A stretch of DNA of 64,000 nt from Opitutaceae bacterium (GTDB lineage Bacteria; Verrucomicrobiota; Verrucomicrobiia; Opitutales; Opitutaceae), in assembly GCA_028691845.1 (NCBI GenBank), contig JAQUYL010000011.1, positions 58,379 to 122,378 on the forward strand. Direction: 5' to 3'. The notes below the pieces were generated by a model. The model saw only the letters and a list, made by a program, of their open reading frames with translations, was not told the DNA's origin and did no database searches. A program made the translations under genes and the position numbers. Below are positions 57,490 to 64,000 of this stretch, piece by piece (position 1 is the first letter of the stretch; the number at the start of each line of letters is the position of its first letter).

Positions 57490-57507
57490 GGGCAGACTGC
57501 TGTGCCC

Positions 57508-59379
57508 TCAGGGAAGACGCTTGATCCACTCCTCCATGAAGGCTTTTTCCCGGGCATCGCGTTCTTGCCCCCCCTCCTCCGGGTCTGCCGGAAAAATCGG
57601 CGCCTGTTCCACTCGCGCGCCGGTATCGAGACGGATCGCCTTCACCCGGCTGATGCGACTGAGGAGATCCACCCGGAAGGTACGTTCCGCCACCGTTTCA
57701 AGCTCGTAGGCGGGACCCAAATCATCGTCGGGTTTGATGCGCAGGGCGCCGGTTTTCTCATCGATATCGAAGCGCTGAAAAACAAAAATGCCGTTGAACA
57801 TGCGGTTGCGCAGGTTGAAAGCAATGGCCTCCACCCGCTGGCGCGCCTGCACCACCGGCGTCGCCGACACAAGGTGCGTGATCCAGAAGGTGGAGTCATT
57901 GTCGATCATCAGCATATCGTGTTCAGGCCATGCCCGCATGAACTCCCGGCGCCATTCCACATCGAGTGCGGGGTAATACAGACGTGTGGCGGCCTGCCTG
58001 GCGAGACTGGGAATTCCACTGATGATGAGCGAGGCAAACGCCACGACGACCAGTCCGGCAAGCCAACGGTCGGGCCGCGGCAGGAAACGAACGAAGACAA
58101 TGACCGCAAAGAGGAACAGTAGGTGCGTTGGCAGGCTGAGGCGCCGGATCACCGGATCATCGAATTTGCCCCAAAAGTAACAAAGCATAAGGGCAAGATG
58201 GGCTAGGAGCGCCACCCCAAATATGACTGCAATCCGCACCGCCGGCGGCTGCTCCCGCCAAGTGCGCCAGAGGTGTCCCAGCCGAGCCAGGCACAGCACC
58301 ACGGCGAGCAAACCGAGGGCCGCGAGTGCCGGTGCATTGGGTTGCTCGACGCCAAAATTAAACCAGAAGGCGAAGGCGTGCCCCAAGTTTTCGGGGACGT
58401 TGCCTAGGGCAAACACATGCTCATACCCGGGTTTGCTGGCGAGTTCCCACGACCCAGGGCGTGCCTCGAACACTCGTTCCAGCAGCACCACGGGGAAAAG
58501 CAGCACCGGACTGAACACGACCGGCCAAGGCAGGGTCACCGTACGCTGCTCAACCCAGACAAGCACGATCACTATCGCCACCGGAGCGAGATACAAGGGA
58601 GACTCGTAGCGCGTCTGTGCCAGCAGCACCCCGGCATAAACCAATGCGGTAAGAGACCAGGCGTCACGCTGCCGGTAGTGCCAGCTGGCCAGCAGCGCCG
58701 TGACTAGGAACATGACGAGGTTAAGCACTTCGAAGCCGCCGCCATGGGAATTTTGCCCCAGCAACGGAAGCGCAACCCATCCCAATGCGGCAAAGATGCC
58801 GGCACGCCAACCACCCAACGCGCGGCCAGCAAGGTAAGACAGGGCGAGTAAAACGAAGGTGAGCCCGGCGTTGAGCACGAACGGATTTTCCGGACGGTAA
58901 CCGATCAAATCATGCAAGCAGCTGACCAAGAACGGAAAAAACATCGGCCGTTTGTCGACCTGTCCGACCATCAATTCAAAGATGCCTTGCAGGTCGTTGG
59001 CCCGTTGCGGGACGTACACAGCCCGCTCAAAGTGCATGGCCATTGAGGTGCCCAGCAACTGGATCTCATCCATGAGTACCTTGAATCCGGACGGCTCGTG
59101 CACCAAGAGGACCATGCCGAGGAGCCCCATCCCCCCGGCACACCATGCATCCGTGCGGGTCCATCTGAATTCCTGCCAGATCGCCGAGGAGTTTTTCCAT
59201 AGCGCCCACACGAAAAACAGAAATGCGGCCAGGATGATCCAATAACCGCCGTAGGTAAGCACATCGAGTGCGAGTGCGGGCGAAAGCGTGAACAGTCCCG
59301 TCAGCACGGTCACCCCCCCCAAGATCGCCGTGAGAAAAAGACGGGCGATTTCCTGGTTGCCACGCAATCGATTAAGCAT
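57508..59379 (-). CDS. GT39-like membrane glycosyltransferase (paralog B)
   Basis: 623 residues from ATG 59379, chosen because it precedes TM1 with a short N-terminus as in paralog A. Met codons at 59481 and 59622 would add polar, non-homologous residues, and no Shine-Dalgarno decides. It has 'EPSGFKVLMDEIQLLGTSMA' and 'DKRPMFFPFLVSCLHDLIGY' in the positions of the paralog A motifs, and 'CYFWGKFDDPVIRRLSLPTH'. The C-terminal soluble part reads 'WPEHDMLMIDNDSTFWITHL'. It is the first gene of the minus-strand operon. Confidence 0.75.
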   Translation of the reverse strand: MLNRLRGNQEIARLFLTAILGGVTVLTGLFTLSPALALDVLTYGGYWIILAAFLFFVWALWKNSSAIWQEFRWTRTDAWCAGGMGLLGMVLLVHEPSGFKVLMDEIQLLGTSMAMHFERAVYVPQRANDLQGIFELMVGQVDKRPMFFPFLVSCLHDLIGYRPENPFVLNAGLTFVLLALSYLAGRALGGWRAGIFAALGWVALPLLGQNSHGGGFEVLNLVMFLVTALLASWHYRQRDAWSLTALVYAGVLLAQTRYESPLYLAPVAIVIVLVWVEQRTVTLPWPVVFSPVLLFPVVLLERVFEARPGSWELASKPGYEHVFALGNVPENLGHAFAFWFNFGVEQPNAPALAALGLLAVVLCLARLGHLWRTWREQPPAVRIAVIFGVALLAHLALMLCYFWGKFDDPVIRRLSLPTHLLFLFAVIVFVRFLPRPDRWLAGLVVVAFASLIISGIPSLARQAATRLYYPALDVEWRREFMRAWPEHDMLMIDNDSTFWITHLVSATPVVQARQRVEAIAFNLRNRMFNGIFVFQRFDIDEKTGALRIKPDDDLGPAYELETVAERTFRVDLLSRISRVKAIRLDTGARVEQAPIFPADPEEGGQERDAREKAFMEEWIKRLP

Positions 59380-59840
59380 GAGCCAGAAAAAACGTCCGGG
59401 ACGATGGAGTCGAGTGCCGAAGATCTGTGGTTCCGAGCGTAGGCCAGAAGCGACTATTCCCCAGTATCGAATGTAAAACATCTGCGTGCGGGTTCCGCTG
59501 ATACCCGTGATCGCAAACGTAGCCCGTGCGTGAAAACCCCTGAGTGAATCTCGCCTGCCACCGTGTGGCTGGTTCTGACCCGACAAGAGGGTTCGATCCA
59601 TCGTATCGAGCCCACCCTGCATCCTCGCTTCTCAGTAAGTACTTGCCTATTGTCGCCAAAAGCAGGCGGGCCTTTTTCAGACTGCCCTTGCCTTGAAAAC
59701 CCTGCCCTGCAATTCGGGGTGCCACAACCGCCGTTGTGGACAGCATGTCGATGATGGATTCGACCACCATGATCTTTAGTAAGGCCCCCCTCCATGTCGT
59801 GATGCGCTTTTACGCATACCCTTCCGCCTCTTGGGCTGCC
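59380..59840. other. Intergenic region between GT39 operon and pilins
   Basis: About 460 bases; open in the frame upstream of the GT39-like paralog B but with no homology. It probably holds the promoter of the three-gene glycosyltransferase operon. Confidence 0.4.
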
Positions 59841-59877
59841 AAAAAGAAAAGCCGTCAACCTTGGAAGGGGACGGCTT
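59841..59877 (-). terminator. Rho-independent terminator of the pilin genes
   Basis: 8-bp stem (59849-59856 with 59870-59877) with an inner partial stem, followed on the minus strand by ttttctttttgg. It lies 31 bases past the stop of the distal pilin gene. Confidence 0.85.
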
Positions 59878-59908
59878 GTAGATTGATTAAAAAGCGCCTG
59901 CCGTGAAT

Positions 59909-60262
59909 TTATGGAGCGTAAGTAACGGTGCGGGCACCCGCAATACCACTAATGGTAATCGTGGTGCCTTGCGTGTAGTTGTCCGGATAGGCTTCACCCG
60001 CCACTGTATTGATCGCTTTGACGTAGTTGCTCGCACCTACCAGGTCCGTCGAGGCACACGTCGACACCCCATTTTCCAGGAAATACTGATCTGCTGCCGC
60101 CGAAAGCTGGCGGGCATTGTTCAACACGGCCTTGTCCTGCGAGGACTGGCGAACTTTCTGGAACGCGGGAATGGCCATTGCCGCCAACAGGCCGATAATG
60201 ACCACGACTATCATGATTTCAACAAGGGTAAAGCCCTTGGCAGAACGATTCAGTGTCTTCAT
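59909..60262 (-). CDS. Type IV pilin/pseudopilin, copy A
   Basis: 117-residue prepilin from ATG 60262. A short basic leader precedes the class III cleavage site and methylated helix: 'KGFTLVEIMIVVVIIGLLAA', with G before F and E5 in the mature protein. The C-terminal domain is small ('NARQLSAAADQYFLENGVST', 'TVAGEAYPDNYTQGTTITIS'). Such short proteins act as pilins or as type II secretion pseudopilins in Verrucomicrobia. Cleaved mature sequence is almost identical to copy B. Confidence 0.9.
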   Translation of the reverse strand: MKTLNRSAKGFTLVEIMIVVVIIGLLAAMAIPAFQKVRQSSQDKAVLNNARQLSAAADQYFLENGVSTCASTDLVGASNYVKAINTVAGEAYPDNYTQGTTITISGIAGARTVTYAP

Positions 60263-60766
60263 ATGAGATATGATTGGTTTATGATATAACAGCCCCCCAT
60301 GGGAGCAACTCCAATGGCACCACTCTTGCAAGTAAAGTGCAAGGTCTAACTTGATGAAAAGCGTGTAAGAAAAACGCTTGTTATGCCAGCACGCCCGTGG
60401 CCGGAAATGATTCAATCGCCAAAGTTCAGACTACGGCGCGTAGGTCACAGTGCGGGCACCCGCAATACCACTAATGGTAATCGTGGTGCCTTGCGTGTAG
60501 TTGTCCGGATAGGCTTCACCCGCCACTGTATTGATCGCTTTGACGTAGTTGGTCGCACCTACCAAGTCCGTCGAGGCACACGTCGACACCCCATTTTCCA
60601 GGAAATACTGATCTGCTGCCGCCGAAAGCTGGCGGGCATTGTTCAACACGGCCTTGTCCTGTGAGGACTGGCGAACTTTCTGGAACGCGGGAATGGCCAT
60701 TGCCGCCAGCAGGCCGATGATGACCACGACTATCATGATTTCAACAAGGGTAAAGCCCTTGGCAGA
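59909..60766 (-). repeat. Direct repeat carrying the two pilin coding regions
   Basis: Segments 59909-60244 and 60431-60766 are aligned at an offset of 522 bases and nearly identical, with about ten scattered substitutions, mostly silent. The similarity stops abruptly at the leader peptide and does not include the upstream regions. Confidence 0.88.
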
Positions 60767-60787
60767 TTGGATGACAGAGCTTTTCAT
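60431..60787 (-). CDS. Type IV pilin/pseudopilin, copy B
   Basis: 118-residue prepilin from ATG 60787 with a different leader ('MKSSVIQSAKGFTLVE') from copy A but an identical mature region except for one residue (Thr for Ser in 'LVGATNY'). A TTGACA -35-like box is present on the minus strand at 60869-60874 but no matching -10 was found. It is upstream of copy A; the pair shares the terminator at 59841. Confidence 0.9.
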   Translation of the reverse strand: MKSSVIQSAKGFTLVEIMIVVVIIGLLAAMAIPAFQKVRQSSQDKAVLNNARQLSAAADQYFLENGVSTCASTDLVGATNYVKAINTVAGEAYPDNYTQGTTITISGIAGARTVTYAP

Positions 60788-60960
60788 AATAAACAGATTG
60801 CTAACGTTAATATCAATGCCGTCAGTGGTGATTTTCCTCCGTTTCCGATGTCTATGCAAGGGCTTTCTTGTCAAAAGAAGAATCCTCCCCGGGCTGGAGG
60901 ATTATCATGACCTGAGCGCCTTGTTCTTTATACAAGGAGCGAACGGACCGGTTTACTGGC

Positions 60961-61362
60961 TCAACCCCGACCGTTTTTTAAGCAGGAATCCAAGGTAATT
61001 TCAGAGGCATCCTTCCAGAGGGACTCCAACCGATATTTCGCACGCTTTTCAGCGGTAAAAACATGCACCATCAACTCGAACGCATCCACCACCGTCCATC
61101 CGCTTCCCCTGGATGAATCCACTCCCAGGACCGGCACCTGCTGCTCAGCCAAGACGCGTTCCAACTCAATCCTCAGTGCCCTCAAATGCGGTTCCGACGT
61201 GCCCGTTGCCAGCACAAGATAGTCGGTGATGCTTGACTGCCGGCTCACGTCGAGCACGCGCAGTTCCTCCGCCTTTTTGTCATCCAGAGCGCGCACCACC
61301 AGCGTGAGCAGCTTTCCTGGTTTTATGGGGGGACTCTTTCCGGGCACGGAAGGTTTTTTCAT
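60961..61362 (-). CDS. rsfS: Ribosome silencing factor RsfS (DUF143)
   Basis: Binds ribosomal protein uL14 and blocks subunit joining under starvation. The 133-residue protein has 'VVRALDDKKAEELRVLDVSR', 'ITDYLVLATGTSEPHLRALR' and 'SGWTVVDAFELMVHVFTAEK', the conserved blocks of the family. It starts 6 bases after nadD, the widely conserved nadD-rsfS pair. Confidence 0.93.
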   Translation of the reverse strand: MKKPSVPGKSPPIKPGKLLTLVVRALDDKKAEELRVLDVSRQSSITDYLVLATGTSEPHLRALRIELERVLAEQQVPVLGVDSSRGSGWTVVDAFELMVHVFTAEKRAKYRLESLWKDASEITLDSCLKNGRG

Positions 61363-61368
61363 GCAAGA

Positions 61369-61947
61369 TCAGCGATAGAGCTGTTTGGCTTCAATATGGG
61401 CGATCACCTCTTGTGGACAAAAATAGTGCAGCGATAAATCCTGCCGGACCCGCCGGCGCAGCTCGCTGGAACTGATCTCGATCAGGTGTCCGTCACAGCG
61501 GTGGAGCCGCAAACCAGGAATCTCTGGCGCTGGTTTGGACGGATGACCGGGACGCTCCAGGAAGATGAATTCAACCAGCTGCGCCAGTTCATCTATGCCT
61601 CTCCACATATTCATCCTGGGGAGCTGATCTCCACCAATGATCCAGTATAGATCGTCATTCGGGAAACAAGTGCGGAAATACCGGACCGAATCAATTGTGT
61701 AGCTGATGCCCCCTTTCTTCAACTCGTAGTCGGAGATTTCAAAACGCCGGTCCCATTCGATGGCGGCCTGCAACATGCCAAGACGGTCGGCAGGTGATGA
61801 GGCCACATCATTCGGCTTCAACGGCGCCTGGGCCGCCGGAACGAGAAAAATCCGGTCAAACTGATACTGTTCATAGGCATCCTGTGCCGCGATGAGATGT
61901 CCAAAATGCACCGGATCGAAACTGCCGCCAAAAAAACCGATCTTCAT
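61369..61947 (-). CDS. nadD: Nicotinate-nucleotide adenylyltransferase
   Basis: Converts nicotinate mononucleotide to deamido-NAD. The 192-residue protein opens 'MKIGFFGGSFDPVHFGHLIA', with the HxGH nucleotidyl-transfer motif, and has 'RLGMLQAAIEWDRRFEISDY' and the C-terminal 'ISSSELRRRVRQDLSLHYFC' (ISST-IR--). Length is normal. It is followed by rsfS. Confidence 0.96.
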   Translation of the reverse strand: MKIGFFGGSFDPVHFGHLIAAQDAYEQYQFDRIFLVPAAQAPLKPNDVASSPADRLGMLQAAIEWDRRFEISDYELKKGGISYTIDSVRYFRTCFPNDDLYWIIGGDQLPRMNMWRGIDELAQLVEFIFLERPGHPSKPAPEIPGLRLHRCDGHLIEISSSELRRRVRQDLSLHYFCPQEVIAHIEAKQLYR

Positions 61948-62428
61948 GACTATTCCTGGCGCAGGAGTCTGCCCCCCATCCTGCCGCTTCCGCGGCCAAG
62001 TTTTTCTTTAATCAAATGTAGTGGGCTCCGTATCAACGCCCCACACCTAGCCCGCACGGGGGCCGCAGCGCAAGGCGATTAACAGGATTAAAGGTCCTCT
62101 GCGGGTCGCCACACGCCAAGACAAAAACAACCAATGGCCGTCTCCCGTTCCCGTCACGACAATGTCGCCCCCGCCAGGCCTCGGCCTAAAATCAATCAAG
62201 CGTGCGGAACAACACCGTCTCCTCGGCTATCATGAAACCATTCGACCAGTCTGCGTGGCTTTGTAACGTCTCCTCTCGGCATCACTCTACCCCAGACTCT
62301 TTCCACTCCTGTGATCTTAAGGCGATAGCTGAAGCCTTGCACAGTTGAAGTCTTCTCTCCTCCCTCCTGGCACCATATCGTCTTTAAATTCCTAATTTAC
62401 TGATAAACCGGCAATTGGCATATTATCA
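61948..62428. other. Intergenic region between nadD and bS18
   Basis: 481 bases with no recognised gene. A -10-like tattat occurs at about 62420 with a poor -35. If this is the bS18 promoter, the Met at 62429 is too close to be its start, which favours a downstream start. Confidence 0.45.
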
Positions 62429-62500
62429 ATGAACCAGTGGCTGATCAAAATGCCCATTGACAAGCCAGAACCGACACACAGCATTCGACTTTTTCCCAAT

Positions 62501-62698
62501 ATGAGCAGCCCAACCGAAACCAAGCCGCGCAGCCTGAGACCCGAGGAGATTCCTTTCACGAGTCCGCAAATGATGAGCCGTTACATCACCGACACCGGCA
62601 AAATCCTTCCCAGCAAGTACACGGGGCTTTCATCCAAACAGCAGCGCAACGTCAGCAAAAAGATTAAGCGCGCCCGCAACATGTTGGTGATGCAATAA
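62501..62698 (+). CDS. rpsR: Ribosomal protein bS18
   Basis: Small-subunit protein at the platform. The core 'PSKYTGLSSKQQRNVSKKIK' and 'RARNMLVMQ' end is diagnostic. ATG 62501 gives 65 residues, the normal length in this lineage; in-frame Met codons at 62429 and 62450 add a tail with no counterpart. It stands alone, without rpsF, ssb or rplI, and is followed by a strong terminator. Confidence 0.93.
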   Translation: MSSPTETKPRSLRPEEIPFTSPQMMSRYITDTGKILPSKYTGLSSKQQRNVSKKIKRARNMLVMQ

Positions 62699-62726
62699 AC
62701 GATCCGACCACGATACAAGCATTCCT

Positions 62727-62755
62727 GGCCGGAGCTTTGTTCTCCGGCCTTTTTT
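62727..62755 (+). terminator. Rho-independent terminator of rpsR
   Basis: Perfect 8-bp stem ggccggag/ctccggcc with a 7-base loop (62727-62749), followed by six T (62750-62755). It lies just before the Sua5-type gene. Confidence 0.93.
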
Positions 62756-62768
62756 GCGCCCCGATCCC

Positions 62769-63770
62769 ATGACTGCGCAGATCTATGCCCCCACTCAAGC
62801 CAACCTGCACCGCCTGGTTGCGGCGCTGCACGAGGGCGATCTGGTGGCCCTGCCCACGGAAACGGTATACGGCCTTGCAGCGAACGCGTTCGATGCGCGA
62901 GCCTGCCAGAAAATTTTCCGGGCCAAAGGCCGCCCGAAGGCCGATCCCTTGATCGTGCATGTCTTGGGCCTGCAACAGGCGGCGCTGGTGGCAGAACTCA
63001 ATCCAGCCGCGCGTCAGCTGGCCCGTGCCTTCTGGCCCGGCCCCTTGACGATGGTTTTGCCCAAGAAATCAGTGGTGCCTGATGCTGTCACTTCCGGTTT
63101 GAGCAGCGTGGCCGTACGGGCGCCGGCGCATTCTTTGTTCCAGAAGATACTTCGCATGGCCGGGCGGCCGCTAGCCGCTCCGAGTGCCAATCGGTTCGGC
63201 TGTGTCAGCCCGACTACGGCGGAGCACGTACAAGAAGGTCTGGGGCGGCAGATACCACATATTCTCGACGGCGGATCGTGCCAAATGGGCGTGGAATCTA
63301 CAATTGTTGATTTGCGCGATCCGGATCGGCCACGCCTGTTGCGTCCGGGAGTAATCTCAGCTGCCCAACTCGAAACGGTCCTAGGCAAACCGTTGGTTGA
63401 CATTGCTAGAGCAAGCCAACCGGCCAGTGATTCTCCGATCGCTCCGGGAATGATGAAACGCCATTATAGCCCAAAGACCGAGCTGCATCTGGTTCGCCGA
63501 ATCACCGCCCGGCTGGCCCGCGAGGCTGATCGAGGCGTGGCCCTGCTCTATTATCGTAAGCCGGCCAACCCTTCCAGCACAAAAGGACGGATTTTCTGGA
63601 TGAGTTCCGATGGTTCATCGAGAACAGCTGCCCGCCGGCTTTATGCGGCCTTGCATGCCATCGATCGACTGTCTCTCCGCTGCCTTTACGTCGAGGCTGC
63701 GCCGGCCGGGGCGGGGCCGGAGGCGGCCGCGATCAACGATCGTCTGCGGCGGGCCGCGGCCCGGCGCTGA
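62769..63770 (+). CDS. Threonylcarbamoyl-AMP synthase (Sua5/YwlC type)
   Basis: Makes threonylcarbamoyl-adenylate for the t6A modification of tRNAs decoding ANN codons. 333 residues from ATG 62769. The YrdC domain (about 10-200) has 'LPTETVYGLAANAFD', 'KIFRAKGRPKADPLIVHVLG', 'WPGPLTMVLPKK', 'PLAAPSANRFGCVSPTTAEH' and 'GVESTIVDLRD'. The C-terminal Sua5 domain follows the linker 'IAPGMMKRHYSPKTELHLV'. This two-domain form, not the single-domain TsaC, is present. Confidence 0.94.
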   Translation: MTAQIYAPTQANLHRLVAALHEGDLVALPTETVYGLAANAFDARACQKIFRAKGRPKADPLIVHVLGLQQAALVAELNPAARQLARAFWPGPLTMVLPKKSVVPDAVTSGLSSVAVRAPAHSLFQKILRMAGRPLAAPSANRFGCVSPTTAEHVQEGLGRQIPHILDGGSCQMGVESTIVDLRDPDRPRLLRPGVISAAQLETVLGKPLVDIARASQPASDSPIAPGMMKRHYSPKTELHLVRRITARLAREADRGVALLYYRKPANPSSTKGRIFWMSSDGSSRTAARRLYAALHAIDRLSLRCLYVEAAPAGAGPEAAAINDRLRRAAARR

Positions 63771-63776
63771 GGGCCT

Positions 63777-64000
63777 TCAGCGGGCTTCGCCTTCCTCGGG
63801 GTTCTTCTTGGCCATCACGACGTAGTAATCCTTGTAGGATTTGTCGTAGTACTGGGCGTAATAGTAGCCGGAAACCGCGAGGTTCAAGCTGTTGAGGACC
63901 GCGCCGAAGCAGGGCACATTGACCTCGAGCATCCGGCGGGCGCTGTTCTGGGCGGCCTTGCGGCGGACGCGGTTGAAGAAGATCGTGAAGAGCGAGCCGT
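63777..64000 (-). CDS. C-terminus of a probable exopolysaccharide tyrosine autokinase (partial)
   Basis: Only the last 73 residues are in the window; the gene continues past the right edge. The visible end reads 'EVNVPCFGAVLNSLNLAVSG', then a tyrosine-rich tail ('YYYAQYYDKSYKDYYVVMA'). Bacterial BY-kinases (Wzc/CpsD/EpsB) have 'G-VLN' followed by such a Tyr cluster, which is autophosphorylated to control polysaccharide chain length. The stop is at 63777-63779. It converges with the Sua5-type gene, and fits the glycan island on the left. Confidence 0.78.
   Translation of the reverse strand, partial: GSLFTIFFNRVRRKAAQNSARRMLEVNVPCFGAVLNSLNLAVSGYYYAQYYDKSYKDYYVVMAKKNPEEGEAR

Noticed and set aside
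60788..60900. Sigma-54 promoter upstream of pilin copy B
   Set aside because: TTGACA and TTGCA strings are present but the spacing does not fit the GG/GC (-24/-12) rule.
1..64000. tRNA, rRNA or CRISPR loci
   Set aside because: No T-loop-like cloverleaf, rRNA or regularly spaced direct-repeat array was found by eye on either strand; a dedicated scan could still reveal a missed tRNA.

Overview
The window is a G+C-rich bacterial chromosome segment. Several things point to Verrucomicrobiota, most likely Opitutaceae: TonB-dependent receptors with a 'DAFTVS'-type N-terminus, IS66 remnants of the type seen in Opitutus, the style of bS18 and FtsK, and the frequent lack of Shine-Dalgarno motifs. This placement is inference from protein style; no rRNA gene is present to confirm it.

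Layout. 0-3.1 kb: housekeeping genes (cmk, a PlsC-type acyltransferase, trpS, a hexapeptide-repeat protein). 3.3-23.1 kb: an accessory, transport-oriented stretch. It holds a CBM9/DUF5916 outer-membrane protein, a decayed IS66 transposase, a secreted YncE-like propeller, an OmpR/EnvZ-type two-component system, a 2-hydroxycarboxylate (citrate/malate) transporter, a TonB-dependent receptor, a polyamine-type cluster (deoxyhypusine-synthase-like, agmatinase, frameshifted Lys9-family dehydrogenase), a deleted IS256 element and two orphan PstS-like binding proteins. Two broken carboxylate transporters (DASS and DAACS families) also lie here, so this stretch has been losing organic-acid uptake genes. 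23.9-37.9 kb: core genes, namely accBC; a tight minus-strand run manA, AsmA-like, grpE, dnaJ, heptose-1-P adenylyltransferase, purN, prmA; then ftsK, a RodZ-like gene, msrB, xseA and a TVP38-family gene.

37.9-59.4 kb: a surface-polysaccharide island with GT2 enzymes and many polytopic GT-C (GT39/ArnT-like and GT87-like) glycosyltransferases. Three GT-C genes are close paralogs with the same 'PENG-LP-R' and 'VDSSLDWGQ' signatures. Between the second and third lies a four-gene block (Gfo/Idh/MocA oxidoreductase, hexapeptide acetyltransferase, GT2, DegT/DnrJ aminotransferase). It resembles the WbpB/D/E set that makes diacetamido-uronic acid nucleotide sugars. Every gene in the block is broken: five single-base frameshifts plus one in-frame loss of about 120 codons that removes the PLP lysine, while the flanking genes are intact.

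59.9-64 kb: two nearly identical tandem type IV pilin/pseudopilin genes, rsfS and nadD, bS18 with a clear terminator, a Sua5/TsaC-type gene, and the tyrosine-rich C-terminus of a probable polysaccharide tyrosine autokinase running off the right edge.

The strongest items for a second look are the collapsed nucleotide-sugar block between GT-C paralogs, the polyamine-type cluster with its G8-tract frameshift beside an IS256 deletion derivative, the near-identical pilin pair, and the methyltransferase-GT2 fusion.
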